15,100 nucleotides of DNA. Source: Bacteroidetes bacterium UBA2234 (lineage in GTDB: Bacteria; Bacteroidota; Bacteroidia; NS11-12g; UBA955). Both the position numbers and the translations under genes were made by a program. The notes under the pieces were generated by a model. It was not told where the DNA came from. It searched no databases and was given only the letters and a program-made list of their open reading frames with translations. The stretch's first letter is position 1; each line of letters starts with the position of its first letter. The stretch covers positions 18,506 to 33,605 of the forward strand of contig DDYM01000052.1 of the NCBI GenBank assembly GCA_002347985.1, read 5' to 3'. Shown in pieces: positions 1 to 8,939 of this stretch.

Positions 1-1103
1 GCCGCCTCTGGTAACGTCCATGCTCCGCCTTTGATGATGTGTTCCTCTTGAGTATACTCACCAACGCGACAAACAACATTAGACGATGTCCACTCCGCCA
101 CATTCCCTTGCATGTTGTAACAGCCCGCATCGTTCGTGTAATAGGATTGAACAGGGGTAGAGTACATGGCGCCATCTTCGGCAAAATTGCCCGCTGAAGG
201 ACGGAAATTGGCGATATAAGCACCCTTACTGTTACGCATGAAATTGTTGTTAACCGGTGAGCCCGACGATTTCTTCGAACGCTTTTCAGCCACCACCGAT
301 GCCGCTCGCTCCCACTCAACCTCCGAGGGCAATCGATACCAAATCCGGTATTCCTCCTTCGCCTTTTTTTGTCCATCCAATGCTGAATACCACTGACAAT
401 ACAGTGTAGCTTGCAAATACGACACCCCAACTACTGGATAATCGCTGTAAGCCGGATGAACAAAATAATAATCTCTCATCGGTTCGTTATAGCTCATAAG
501 AAAATCAGAAACCCACACTTGGGTATTGGGGTAAATCGATTCGCCGCTGTAAGTGATTTTACCCCAGTCTAACTTGCGCATATATAACTCCCCCCAATTT
601 GAAGCAGCGGCCGTTCCCGAGCTCGACTCCAACCATGCCTGAACAGCTTGCACATATTGCGGAGAATCCCATTTGTATTTCTGGACGATTTCTGCACGAT
701 TTTCCTTCATCCACTTTGCGATACACCACTCCACAAACTTTCTATACTCTCCGTTGGTTACCTCAGTTTTTACCACGAAAAATGCCGGTCCCTCCACCAT
801 CTCGCTCGATTCATACACCTCCGCAGCCGATAAGTGCGCATCAAGAAATTCAGAATCATGTTTATATGTCGGTTCCAACTCTTGAAAATTATTGACCCGC
901 TTTCCAAATGGCGCTTCGGTGCCAATGAGATAATTCACCCGATTACTGTCGTTCACAGCCCGCTGAGCGCCTGTGATATAAGACCAACCCTTTCCCATAT
1001 TAATATATACCGTTTGGGCATTGAGATTCCCTTGAACGGCAATGAAAACACCCATCAATAAGGCGAAACGCATCACATGACAATTTCTTTTGGTCAACTT
1101 CAT
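1..1103 (-). CDS. Secreted SUMF1/FGE-fold (GldJ/GldK-like) protein, C-terminus cut by window edge
   Basis: Reading the minus strand from an ATG at 1103 gives an open frame of 367 codons that runs off the left edge. Residues 1-29 form a signal peptide (basic start, hydrophobic core, likely cut at NA-Q), so the protein is exported; there is no lipobox Cys. SUMF1/FGE-sulfatase hallmarks follow in order: VVKTEVTNGEYRKF near 110-123, YPVVGVSYLQATLYCQW near 222-238, RLPSEVEWERAA near 257-268, GNVAEW near 333-338 and KGGAW near 358-362. This fold covers true formylglycine-generating enzymes and the gliding/secretion proteins GldJ and GldK. The catalytic Cys region of true FGEs lies beyond the window, so enzymatic function cannot be judged; a structural role is equally likely. 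An internal ATG at 1073 is an alternative start, but 1103 supplies the basic n-region. It diverges from the gene at 1194. Confidence 0.85.
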   Translation of the reverse strand, partial: MKLTKRNCHVMRFALLMGVFIAVQGNLNAQTVYINMGKGWSYITGAQRAVNDSNRVNYLIGTEAPFGKRVNNFQELEPTYKHDSEFLDAHLSAAEVYESSEMVEGPAFFVVKTEVTNGEYRKFVEWCIAKWMKENRAEIVQKYKWDSPQYVQAVQAWLESSSGTAAASNWGELYMRKLDWGKITYSGESIYPNTQVWVSDFLMSYNEPMRDYYFVHPAYSDYPVVGVSYLQATLYCQWYSALDGQKKAKEEYRIWYRLPSEVEWERAASVVAEKRSKKSSGSPVNNNFMRNSKGAYIANFRPSAGNFAEDGAMYSTPVQSYYTNDAGCYNMQGNVAEWTSSNVVCRVGEYTQEEHIIKGGAWTLPEA

Positions 1104-1193
1104 CACCCTCTAAACGACATTTTTTTACAATTATTTGATGCTTTCTTTGGATATCGACGAGTCCTTGACAGACCTTTGAACGATAAATTCAAA

Positions 1194-2081
1194 ATGAAGA
1201 CCCTGAAAAATATCTTGATGTTGATTGTGCTATTAACAGGTTTCAACAACCATGTTTCTGCGCAGTACGAAGGAAATGAGAATGGAAATAATTCAAAAGT
1301 GGAGAAGCAAAAGGACGACAATGATGAAGACAATTCGAAACGAAGCGATGTCATCAAAAAATCCCTCGAGAAGAAAAAAGGAATCCTAATGGGCGATACC
1401 ATATACTATCTGGGCCAAGCCAATTGCTTGTTTATTGTAGAAAAGAAATTCCTAGGAAGTACCATTCAAGCCACCTGTAAAGCACTAAATGGCAAAGAGG
1501 CATTTTGGTTGAACTTTCAAACAAACGATTACTTACCCGCGAACGACCCCAATCATAGGTATTACGAAATCGTGTTTGTAGGCAGCAATGCCAAAATCCA
1601 TTATCGCGGAACTCAAAATGCGCTGATCAAAGACATCGCTAAGTACAATTTGTTCGTAAATGGCATATTTAACCCCGAATCGGAGAGGAAATTCTGTACG
1701 ATGACCAATAGCACGAGCATCAGCACGGGCACAGTAGTCTACAACAACAATGTCAATATGAATAGCAACAATCCCTACGGAAAAACGGAGCGAAATCGAA
1801 ACGGGATGATTGATATTCAAAGCAACCAAATCATCCAAGATTTCAAAACGATAGGGTCGTTCAACCAATCCAAACAAGCCCTCAACGGAACAATTCAAAA
1901 CGAAATCACGTTCTATTTACCCAACGGAACCATGATTGCTCGATGCACTGCCTATGGAGCCACTTCCCATGATTTCACCGTGATTACCACCTTAGACAAC
2001 CGAAGCATGCAAATCAATACGGGTATGATCACCGAAGCACAAGATTTGGCCCGCTACCTGGTGAACAACGGTTACATGTAA
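1194..2081 (+). CDS. Secreted protein of unknown function, Asn-rich
   Basis: I do not recognise a family. The frame is open from 1077, but the ATG at 1194 is preferred because it begins directly with a textbook signal peptide (MKTLKNILMLIVLLTG..., cut near VSA-Q at 23/24), giving 295 residues. The mature protein starts with a charged low-complexity stretch (about 26-63, rich in Asn, Asp, Glu and Lys), which looks disordered. A more ordinary globular stretch with few Cys (residues 78, 95, 168, 251) follows, and an Asn-rich run lies at about 180-195. The final 70 residues (NGTIQNEITFYLPNGTMIAR...) look beta-rich and end in a short helix. It has no membrane segment beyond the signal and no lipobox, so it is probably periplasmic or exported. 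It is divergent from the SUMF1-fold gene and convergent with the gene ending at 2157. The 75-bp gap on its 3' side (2082-2156) shows only weak dyads and no clear terminator. Confidence 0.7.
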   Translation: MKTLKNILMLIVLLTGFNNHVSAQYEGNENGNNSKVEKQKDDNDEDNSKRSDVIKKSLEKKKGILMGDTIYYLGQANCLFIVEKKFLGSTIQATCKALNGKEAFWLNFQTNDYLPANDPNHRYYEIVFVGSNAKIHYRGTQNALIKDIAKYNLFVNGIFNPESERKFCTMTNSTSISTGTVVYNNNVNMNSNNPYGKTERNRNGMIDIQSNQIIQDFKTIGSFNQSKQALNGTIQNEITFYLPNGTMIARCTAYGATSHDFTVITTLDNRSMQINTGMITEAQDLARYLVNNGYM

Positions 2082-2156
2082 TCTTAAGTTAAATGTTTCC
2101 TCCTTAGGGATTGAATATCATTATTTCTGGGTTCATTGTAACCTTGTCAACCAAGC

Positions 2157-4001
2157 TCATTTACCCGGTGGATACACAGTCCATTCTAACCCACCTTCGT
2201 AAACCTTCACCAACGGCAGCGATTCGCGGAAAAACGATTGTACCAATCGCCATGATTGAGCATCGCCTAGCGATGGATGTCCAATAGAGGACTGGCCGTT
2301 TTTCACCTTCACCTGCAAATGATCCCCAAAATCAATCCAATAGATTTTTTTGGTGGGCAAAAATGGAGCATCTCCTGGTTTCAATTGCGCATTCACTTTG
2401 GGCCAAATGGCATTCATCGAATCCAAAGAAAATCCCATATCCAAAAAATCAGGGTTGATACAATGAATTCTGCGCTCCAATGACCGCGGCAACAACAACG
2501 AATTCAACATCAACGACTCTCCCTTGCCAATGACTAAAGCAGAACCATCACTGGGTAATTGTGACGCAACCCACTGCAAAGCTTGATAGTTGGTCTGATG
2601 CCAATAATCGATCTGCATCGGATATCGCTGTATCAACTTGCTTCCCAAACCATTGAAATGCGTTTGTGTACTTCCCAAATATATCTCCGTTTTCTGCTGT
2701 GCTTGATTTTCTTGTCGCGATAAAAAAGCAAAAATATCGGGACAAAAAATACCAACTACTTGTGCAACCATCGCGAACAATGTCCAAAAAATCCAGAGTT
2801 TCAGGACTTTGATGTGAGGGATTAGATTTTCATAAATTATTACCCAACAACGCGTAGAAATCACAACAACCGGAAATAATAAAAACAGTGAATGTCGCCA
2901 AGCATCGTACATCACCGGCATTTTGATAAAGGCAAAAACGATATAACTGAGCAATAGCAACAGCAAAAAATTGGCGGTCGACAGTGTAAAAATGACCTTG
3001 CCCTTTCCCCATTGAATCAACGAAACAACGGCGCCCGTCAACAGCGGCAACAAGATCAAACCGCTCAGCGTAGTTACCATCCAACCCAATAAATACCATC
3101 TCGAAGGTCCCATCGAACCGAAAAACAGCGCCCCATTTGGCCAAGGATTATTGAATGCAAAACCGAAAACCTCACGGATTCCCGACAAACCCGTAAACCA
3201 CAGGTAAGGATAACTGCCCACATAACCCGCCACAAAGGCCACGCCTCCCCATATCATCCAGCGGATCAAATCCCAATCCAGGGACTGCTTTTCCTTGAAA
3301 CTCCGAAACATGGGCCATAGCATCGCCCATGCCAAAACAAACACCCCACCCATGCGTATCGTGGTCGCCACACCCAACAACCCCATCACACCATACCATC
3401 CCCGGTCCCACTGCTTCTTTTCCCTCCGCCAAACTTTATCCAAACCATCCACCACCAACAGCACCAACACAAAAAACAACGCGTCCTTGGTGTTGTAATG
3501 CGCCTCTGCAAACATCCTCGGCCACAATGCCACCATCAAAACTGGCAACATGGCCCCCCAACGCAATCTCGATTGTTGAACACCTGCCAACAAATCGGAA
3601 TCCACCGTAGACCTAAGCCCAGTCAACCTCTCCATCCCCCAACCGTTATTTCGCAATCCCAGCAAATACAAGCGCCAGAGGCCAAAGACAAAAAACGACC
3701 ACAAAAGTGCTCTTCGCAGCAACAACTTTACCCGCATCGGCTCTGTAAATACTACCTGCTCAGCCAAATAACTTAGGCTTTCCCAGACCGGACCAAAAAA
3801 CTTGTGCTGCTCTACCTTATCAAAGTCAACCCGACCACTTAAAAATCGGTTGTTCTCCATCCCAATTGTGCGCTGTGTGATTTCATCCAGATGAACCCCA
3901 AAATCATCGAGGGTAAAAAAACCCCAAACCGCATAAAAAAGAAAGAACCAGACCCATGGTCCAGTTCTTTCCAAAATGCTATTTTTCCAGCGCTTGATCA
4001 C
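2157..4001 (-). CDS. GT-C-type polytopic membrane glycosyltransferase-like protein (GT39/ArnT-like)
   Basis: This large inner-membrane protein has about ten hydrophobic segments in its first 420 residues and a soluble C-terminal domain of about 190 residues. An acidic pair follows the first membrane segment (GVHLDE, residues 35-40 from the GTG start), where GT-C lipid-phosphate-sugar transferases keep their catalytic acid. WPRMFAEAHYNTKDA (near 160-174) resembles the PR-x-F-x-(H)-x-(F/Y)-N-x-K-D motif of uncharacterised phospholipid-carrier-dependent glycosyltransferases, and IDYWHQTNYQALQWV in the C-terminal domain resembles the DYWG-x-SY-x-x-(A/G)-L-x-W motif of the same group. Substrate is unknown. 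The frame has no ATG before about residue 68. A TTG at 4055 would overlap gcvP by 35 bp; a TTG at 4019 and the GTG at 4001 lie just past the gcvP stop. I chose GTG 4001, giving 614 residues, but this is uncertain. It is probably cotranscribed with gcvP. Confidence 0.7.
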   Translation of the reverse strand: MIKRWKNSILERTGPWVWFFLFYAVWGFFTLDDFGVHLDEITQRTIGMENNRFLSGRVDFDKVEQHKFFGPVWESLSYLAEQVVFTEPMRVKLLLRRALLWSFFVFGLWRLYLLGLRNNGWGMERLTGLRSTVDSDLLAGVQQSRLRWGAMLPVLMVALWPRMFAEAHYNTKDALFFVLVLLVVDGLDKVWRREKKQWDRGWYGVMGLLGVATTIRMGGVFVLAWAMLWPMFRSFKEKQSLDWDLIRWMIWGGVAFVAGYVGSYPYLWFTGLSGIREVFGFAFNNPWPNGALFFGSMGPSRWYLLGWMVTTLSGLILLPLLTGAVVSLIQWGKGKVIFTLSTANFLLLLLLSYIVFAFIKMPVMYDAWRHSLFLLFPVVVISTRCWVIIYENLIPHIKVLKLWIFWTLFAMVAQVVGIFCPDIFAFLSRQENQAQQKTEIYLGSTQTHFNGLGSKLIQRYPMQIDYWHQTNYQALQWVASQLPSDGSALVIGKGESLMLNSLLLPRSLERRIHCINPDFLDMGFSLDSMNAIWPKVNAQLKPGDAPFLPTKKIYWIDFGDHLQVKVKNGQSSIGHPSLGDAQSWRLVQSFFRESLPLVKVYEGGLEWTVYPPGK

Positions 4002-4020
4002 GCTGTAAATATAATTCAAA

Positions 4021-6903
4021 TTAATTCGATGCAGCAGCCTCAGCGTAAGCCTCAACAGGAATACAAGCGCAAATCAAATTGCGATCCCCTACTGTGCTAT
4101 TCACACGAGAAACGGTTGGCCAAAACTTACCCAAACGAATTGAATCCAATGGGAAAGCTGCCTTCTCACGAGAATACTCGCGATCCCAATTGTTTGAAAT
4201 TACCGCAGTAGATGTATGAGGCGCATGCTTCAACACGTTGTTGTCCTGAGAGTATTTGCCCTCCTCAACTTCGCGAATCTCTTCACGAATGCTCAACATC
4301 GCATCGCAGAACTTATCCAATTCTTCCTTGCTCTCACTCTCCGTAGGCTCCACCATCAAGGTACCCGCCACTGGGAAACTCAACGTAGGCGCATGGTATC
4401 CGTAGTCCATCAAACGCTTGGCGATGTCTTCCGCTTCTACGTGACAGGCCTTAAATTTACGGGTATCCAAAATCATCTCGTGGGCTGCAAATCCGCTGGC
4501 ACCTTTATACAATACAGGATATTCAGATTCCAATCTCGCCTTGATATAGTTGGCATTCAAAATCGCATATTTGGTTGCATTTGTAAGACCGTCACCACCC
4601 ATCATCTTGATGTAAGCATAGCTGATCAACAAAATACTCGCACTACCCCAAGGAGCTGCGCTCACAGCATGCATCGCCTTTTCAGGACCCATGTTCACCA
4701 CGGCATGACCGGGCAAATAAGGAGCCAAGTGCTTGGCAACACCGATCGGACCCATACCAGGACCACCACCACCGTGAGGGATACAGAACGTTTTGTGCAA
4801 GTTCAAATGACATACATCGGCACCAATCATACCTGGTGATGTTAATCCCACCTGGGCATTCATGTTGGCTCCATCCATATAAACCTGACCACCATTTTGG
4901 TGAATGATATCTGTTAACTCAGTGATCGCCGCTTCAAACACCCCATGGGTACTTGGGTAAGTCACCATCAAACAAGCCAAATTGTCCTTGTATTGCTCTG
5001 CCTTCGCGCGAATGTCCTCGATATCGATGTTTCCGTTTTCATCACACTGCGATACAACAACTTGCATTCCCGCCATCACCGCCGAAGCAGGGTTGGTTCC
5101 ATGTGCACTTGAAGGAATCAACGCAATATTTCTGTGAGATTCGCCGCGATCCTTGAAATACTCACGAATCACCATCAAACCAGCGTATTCACCTTGAGCT
5201 CCAGAATTTGGCTGCATGCTCATGGTATGAAAACCGGTGATTTCACTCAAATCTTTATTCAACTCATCGATGATTTCCAAGTAACCCTTGGCTTGATCCA
5301 TTGGAATAAATGGGTGCAAGCTATTGAACTCGGGCCAAGTGACAGGAATCATTTCGGTGGTTGCATTCAACTTCATCGTACAGCTACCCAAAGAAATCAT
5401 GGAATGACATAAGCTCAAATCTTTGGCCTCCAATGATTTGATGTATCTCAACATTTCATGCTCCGAGTGATAACGATTGAACACAGGGTGCAACATGAAA
5501 TTGCTTTCACGCAACAAGGATGCGGGCAACTTATGAGAAACAGAACCTTCCGCTTTTGCCGCTGTATTTTCAATCCCACGAGCAAAAATGCTCACCAATT
5601 TTTCAACGTCGGCCATAGTGGTTGTTTCATCCACTGAAATTCCAACCATGCCATTTTCATATCTCAAATTGATTTCCTCAGCAAGTGCCAAAGCTTGAAT
5701 TGTCTCAATACGTGGTACCTTGACAAAAATCGTATCGAAGAAATGATTGTGCTGTAAACTGTAATTGCCGTTGCCCGACTTCACGATGGCGTCTCCCAAT
5801 GAAACTGCCAACGCATGAATGCGCTGAGCAATCTTTTTCAATCCATCTGGACCATGGTAAACAGCATACATACCCGCCATGATACTCAACAATACCTGTG
5901 CAGTACAAATATTGGAAGTGGCATTCTGACGCTTGATATGTTGTTCACGGGTTTGCAAAGCCATGCGCAACGCACGATTTCCTTCGGCATCAACTGAAAC
6001 ACCAATGATACGTCCTGGGATAGAACGCTTGAACTCATCCTTTGTAGCAAAAAATGCCGCATGAGGTCCGCCAAAACCCAATGGCACACCAAAACGCTGG
6101 GTGTTACCCACAACGCAGTCCGCACCAAATTCACCTGGAGGGGTTAACAAGGTCAACGCCATCAAATCAGAAGCAAAACAGGTTTTTACGTTCGATGCCT
6201 TACATGCATTCACGAAATTTCTATAATCCTCAACACTTCCCTCCGCATTTGGGTATTGAACCAAAGCACCAAAGAAAGACGCATCGGGAGCAAATGTTTT
6301 ATAATCACCACGAACAATCTCGATCCCAATGGGCTCCGCACGGGTAATCAAAATATCTACCGTTTGGGGGAATACACTGTTGTCAACAAAAAATCTATGC
6401 GCCGCACTCTTCTTATCCAAACCATAGAACATATTCATCGCCTCCGCAGCAGCAGTTCCTTCGTCCAACAACGATGCATTGGCCAACTCCATACCCGTAA
6501 GATCAATAACCATTGTCTGATAATTCAACAACGCTTCCAATCTACCCTGACTGATTTCAGCCTGATATGGGGTGTACTGAGTATACCAACCCGGATTTTC
6601 CATGATGTTACGCAAAATCACACCAGGGGTGTGGTTGTTGTAATAACCCATACCGATGTAGCTCTTGTATATCTTGTTTTTGGATGCCTTTTTGCGGAGC
6701 ATCGACAAAAATTCAACCTCACTAATCGCTGCTTCAACATTCAAAGGTTTAGGCAATCGAATATTGCTAGGTACAACATGGTTGATCAACTCATCCAAAC
6801 TATTCACACCAATGGTGGCAAGCATGGCATTCAAATCACTTTGTCTTGGTCCGATGTGGCGGTCCGAAAACGACTCCGAATAAAGGGCGTTGAATTGGTT
6901 CAT
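4021..6903 (-). CDS. gcvP: Glycine dehydrogenase (decarboxylating), P-protein of glycine cleavage system
   Basis: The cytosolic PLP enzyme that decarboxylates glycine and passes the aminomethyl group to the lipoyl arm of H-protein, feeding one-carbon units to tetrahydrofolate with the T- and L-proteins. The 960-residue length matches the single-chain (fused alpha-beta) bacterial and eukaryotic form (E. coli about 957). The N-terminal half holds the usual RHIGPR (15-20), IGMGYYN near 83-89 and [19 protein letters not shown] near 103-121. The C-terminal half holds [15 protein letters not shown] near 504-518, [13 protein letters not shown] near 596-608 and the PLP site [21 protein letters not shown] at 701-721, with Lys704 as the Schiff-base lysine. 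It is intact with no missing catalytic residue. The ATG at 6903 opens at the normal N-terminus. gcvT and gcvH are not nearby. It sits 99 bp downstream of radC and just upstream of the GT-C gene on the same strand. Confidence 0.98.
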   Translation of the reverse strand: MNQFNALYSESFSDRHIGPRQSDLNAMLATIGVNSLDELINHVVPSNIRLPKPLNVEAAISEVEFLSMLRKKASKNKIYKSYIGMGYYNNHTPGVILRNIMENPGWYTQYTPYQAEISQGRLEALLNYQTMVIDLTGMELANASLLDEGTAAAEAMNMFYGLDKKSAAHRFFVDNSVFPQTVDILITRAEPIGIEIVRGDYKTFAPDASFFGALVQYPNAEGSVEDYRNFVNACKASNVKTCFASDLMALTLLTPPGEFGADCVVGNTQRFGVPLGFGGPHAAFFATKDEFKRSIPGRIIGVSVDAEGNRALRMALQTREQHIKRQNATSNICTAQVLLSIMAGMYAVYHGPDGLKKIAQRIHALAVSLGDAIVKSGNGNYSLQHNHFFDTIFVKVPRIETIQALALAEEINLRYENGMVGISVDETTTMADVEKLVSIFARGIENTAAKAEGSVSHKLPASLLRESNFMLHPVFNRYHSEHEMLRYIKSLEAKDLSLCHSMISLGSCTMKLNATTEMIPVTWPEFNSLHPFIPMDQAKGYLEIIDELNKDLSEITGFHTMSMQPNSGAQGEYAGLMVIREYFKDRGESHRNIALIPSSAHGTNPASAVMAGMQVVVSQCDENGNIDIEDIRAKAEQYKDNLACLMVTYPSTHGVFEAAITELTDIIHQNGGQVYMDGANMNAQVGLTSPGMIGADVCHLNLHKTFCIPHGGGGPGMGPIGVAKHLAPYLPGHAVVNMGPEKAMHAVSAAPWGSASILLISYAYIKMMGGDGLTNATKYAILNANYIKARLESEYPVLYKGASGFAAHEMILDTRKFKACHVEAEDIAKRLMDYGYHAPTLSFPVAGTLMVEPTESESKEELDKFCDAMLSIREEIREVEEGKYSQDNNVLKHAPHTSTAVISNNWDREYSREKAAFPLDSIRLGKFWPTVSRVNSTVGDRNLICACIPVEAYAEAAASN

Positions 6904-6910
6904 AAGTATG

Positions 6911-6918
6911 CAAATTTA
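6911..6918 (-). promoter_or_regulatory. Candidate -7 box upstream of gcvP
   Basis: Reading leftward, TAAATTTG matches the Bacteroidota -7 consensus TAnnTTTG exactly, ending 8 bases before the gcvP ATG. A good TTG -33 element is not seen at the normal distance (a GTGG lies about 22 bases upstream). If used, the transcript would start almost at the ATG and be nearly leaderless. In AT-rich spacer DNA such a match can arise by chance, so this is tentative. The rest of the 99-bp radC-gcvP gap is AT-rich with no glycine-riboswitch-like structure and no clear terminator. Confidence 0.25.
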
Positions 6919-7002
6919 ACGTTTCCTCAAGAATTCAGAACCACTTAAACTATTGATTTGAACTTTTTTTTCATTTTTCCTAATCACTTTGAAAATTCAG
7001 AT

Positions 7003-7713
7003 TTACAACTGATTCAAAGTTCCTTCCTCTGCAAAACTAAAATACCTCGACCCAGCAATTATCACATGGTCAATCACCAGAATGTCTAACAACTTTCCCG
7101 CATGCACAAATTGCTTTGTTAACTTACGATCAGACTCGCTCGGCGAATCGTTCCCCGATGGATGATTGTGACACATTATGATCCCAGTTGCCCTGAGTTC
7201 CAAAGCCCTTTTAAAAACGAGCCGAACATCCACAACAGTCCCCGCCATTCCGCCAATACTGATACACTCCAAACGCAACACGCGATTTGCCCGATTTAAA
7301 TAAACAACATAAAAACTCTCTACAACGGCGTCTAAAAACAATGGCCGAAAAAGCGCCACCGAATCACTTGGGTTGCGAATCTGCCTGCACTTAGGCTCCT
7401 CAACCACCCGCCGTCTGCCCAATTCAAATGCTGCCGCCAATGTTACCACCCCAGCCGATCCCAAACCTTCCACCTGCAACAACTCCTCCATACTCATCTG
7501 ACCCAAATTCCTTAAATCACCATTGCAATAACTCCACAATCGCTCTCCCAAATGTTGTGATTTCATCGTTCGTCGCCCATTCCCCAAAACCAATACCAGC
7601 AATTCGCTGTTATTCATTGCAGTTTTTCCATCTGTCAAAAATTTGTTTTGCAAAATTCGCAAATCCACCCCTTTTTCTGTGCTTTTTCTCATTGTTGATA
7701 AATTTTTAATCAT
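7003..7713 (-). CDS. radC: RadC family JAMM/MPN-domain protein
   Basis: A cytosolic protein of the RadC/UPF0758 family, with an N-terminal helix-hairpin-helix-like region and a C-terminal JAMM (MPN+) metalloprotease-type domain. The N-terminal part shows NSELLVLVLGNG near 35-46 and MEELLQVEGLGSAGVVTLAAAFELGRR near 75-101, the usual HhH segment. The metal site reads CHNHPSGNDSPSESD at 181-195, with His182, His184 and Asp195 as the expected ligands, so the catalytic site is intact. Despite the old name, a direct repair role for RadC is doubtful in model bacteria, and family function remains poorly defined. The 236-residue length is normal. The ATG at 7713 is used; an in-frame ATG at 7692 is an alternative. 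The gene is divergent from recA across 80 bp and lies upstream of gcvP. Confidence 0.95.
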   Translation of the reverse strand: MIKNLSTMRKSTEKGVDLRILQNKFLTDGKTAMNNSELLVLVLGNGRRTMKSQHLGERLWSYCNGDLRNLGQMSMEELLQVEGLGSAGVVTLAAAFELGRRRVVEEPKCRQIRNPSDSVALFRPLFLDAVVESFYVVYLNRANRVLRLECISIGGMAGTVVDVRLVFKRALELRATGIIMCHNHPSGNDSPSESDRKLTKQFVHAGKLLDILVIDHVIIAGSRYFSFAEEGTLNQL

Positions 7714-7717
7714 ATAT

Positions 7718-7750
7718 TTGACAATTATATAAACAAGTTTGTTAGTTTTG
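7718..7750 (+). promoter_or_regulatory. recA promoter (Bacteroidota-type)
   Basis: TTTG at 7717-7720 can serve as the -33 element and TAGTTTTG at 7743-7750 matches the TAnnTTTG -7 consensus exactly, with a 22-bp spacer at the long end of the accepted range. Transcription would begin around 7755-7760, leaving a leader of about 35-40 bases before the recA ATG at 7794. The imperfect dyad AACAA-GT-TTGTT (7732-7743) lies in the spacer and touches the -7 box, a location where an operator could act. No Shine-Dalgarno is evident, as is normal in this phylum. Confidence 0.5.
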
Positions 7751-7793
7751 AAATCAGAAAGAACATTTAAACGGATAATTAAAACATATAGTT

Positions 7794-8816
7794 ATGAGTG
7801 AACAGCAAGAAAAAATGAAGGCCCTCAAACAAACCATTGAGCGTTTGGAGAAAACCTATGGAAAGGGCGTGGTGATGAAGATGGACGATACGCGTAGCGT
7901 AGCAGTAGACGTAATTTCTACAGGTTCCTTTGGTTTGGATTTGGCATTGGGAGTAGGCGGTTTTCCCAGGGGTAGAATTGTAGAAATCTACGGACCTGAA
8001 AGTAGTGGTAAAACAACCATCGCTCTACATACCATAGCAGAAGCACAAAAAAAGGGAGGTATCTGTGCCTTCATTGATGCAGAACACGCTTTTGATAAAT
8101 TATATGCCGAAAATTTGGGGATTGATACAGCCAATTTGTTGATTGCACAACCAGATGATGGAGAACAGGCCTTGGAAATTGCCGACAACTTGATTCGTTC
8201 AGGGGCAATTGATGTGCTTGTAGTGGATTCTGTAGCAGCTCTTGTTCCTCGCGCAGAAATTGAAGGCGACATGGGAGATAGCAAAATGGGATTGCATGCC
8301 CGTTTGATGAGTCAAGCGTTAAGAAAGTTAACAGGTACAATCAGCAAAACAGGTTGTATATGTATTTTCATCAACCAGCTTCGCGAAAAAATCGGTGTGA
8401 TGTTTGGTAACCCAGAGACAACAACCGGTGGTAATGCATTAAAATTCTATGCTTCTATCCGTTTGGATATTCGCAGAAATGCACAAATCAAAGATGGCGA
8501 CGATGTCATGGGAAACCGTACAAAAGTAAAAGTAGCCAAAAACAAAGTCGCTCCCCCATTCCGTGTCGTTGAATTCGATATCATGTACGGAAAAGGCATC
8601 AGCAGAGCCGGTGAAGTATTGGATATTGCCGTTGACGCTGGGATCATTCAAAAGAGTGGAAGCTGGTACAGTTATGATACCACCAAACTCGGACAAGGAA
8701 GAGACGCCGTAAAGGAACTCATTCAAGACAATCCAGAAATGATGGCAGAAATCGAAGCCAAAATCCGTGCGAAAATGGCAGGTGGTGAAGAAATCCTTGC
8801 CGTACAAGCAGATTAA
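7794..8816 (+). CDS. recA: Recombinase RecA
   Basis: The cytosolic ATP-dependent strand-exchange protein of homologous recombination; it forms filaments on single-stranded DNA and acts as the co-protease in SOS induction. Walker A is GPESSGKTT at 67-75, the catalytic glutamate lies in IDAEHAF (Glu97), and Walker B is VLVVDS at 141-146. Loop L2 is about 197-213 ([18 protein letters not shown]), and [13 protein letters not shown] near 243-255 belongs to the conserved core near the C-terminal domain. The 340-residue length is normal and there is no intein or frameshift. The ATG at 7794 gives the standard short N-terminal helix ([20 protein letters not shown]). It is divergently arranged with radC, has its own promoter and ends in a strong hairpin terminator, so it is probably monocistronic. 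Confidence 0.99.
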   Translation: MSEQQEKMKALKQTIERLEKTYGKGVVMKMDDTRSVAVDVISTGSFGLDLALGVGGFPRGRIVEIYGPESSGKTTIALHTIAEAQKKGGICAFIDAEHAFDKLYAENLGIDTANLLIAQPDDGEQALEIADNLIRSGAIDVLVVDSVAALVPRAEIEGDMGDSKMGLHARLMSQALRKLTGTISKTGCICIFINQLREKIGVMFGNPETTTGGNALKFYASIRLDIRRNAQIKDGDDVMGNRTKVKVAKNKVAPPFRVVEFDIMYGKGISRAGEVLDIAVDAGIIQKSGSWYSYDTTKLGQGRDAVKELIQDNPEMMAEIEAKIRAKMAGGEEILAVQAD

Positions 8817-8831
8817 TTTTTCTTATACAAT

Positions 8832-8877
8832 TTACAGAAAAGGGCATGATGGCAAACCATCATGCCCTTTTCTGTAA
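8832..8877 (+). terminator. recA terminator: perfect 21-bp hairpin
   Basis: The arms 8832-8852 and 8857-8877 are perfect inverted repeats of 21 bp closed by the tetraloop CAAA (8853-8856), starting 15 bases past the recA stop. The stem core GGGCATGATGG / CCATCATGCCC is GC-richer than its flanks, and a short T-run (8884-8888) follows a few bases later. This is a strong intrinsic terminator on the plus strand. An ATG at 8862 that could formally open the next reading frame lies inside the right arm, which argues that the next gene starts farther on. Confidence 0.85.
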
Positions 8878-8939
8878 CGCAAATTTTTAAAAACCCATCA
8901 ACAAATGTATTTTTACATGAGAAAACAAAACCTACCGCA

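Noticed and set aside
599..1061. Several short plus-strand open frames
   Set aside because: The minus strand here encodes a continuous SUMF1-fold protein with clear family motifs, so these are shadows.
2082..2156. Possible bidirectional terminator between the convergent genes (dyad GGTT...AACC near 2130-2143)
   Set aside because: The stem is only 4 bp with no T-run; too weak to call.
4216..4839. A 207-residue open frame on the plus strand inside gcvP
   Set aside because: It is antisense to highly conserved gcvP coding sequence, with no recognisable motifs and a composition (rich in His, Arg, Thr) typical of a reading-frame shadow.
6256..6948. A 230-residue open frame on the plus strand opposite the start of gcvP
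   Set aside because: It is antisense to intact, conserved gcvP and shows no domain, signal peptide or promoter of its own.
6904..7002. Glycine riboswitch upstream of gcvP
   Set aside because: The 99-bp gap is short, AT-rich and shows no conserved paired elements of the gcvT-type riboswitch.
8832..8877. Terminal inverted repeat of a mobile element
   Set aside because: The arms are adjacent with a 4-base loop and follow recA directly; there is no transposase or second copy, so a terminator explains it fully.
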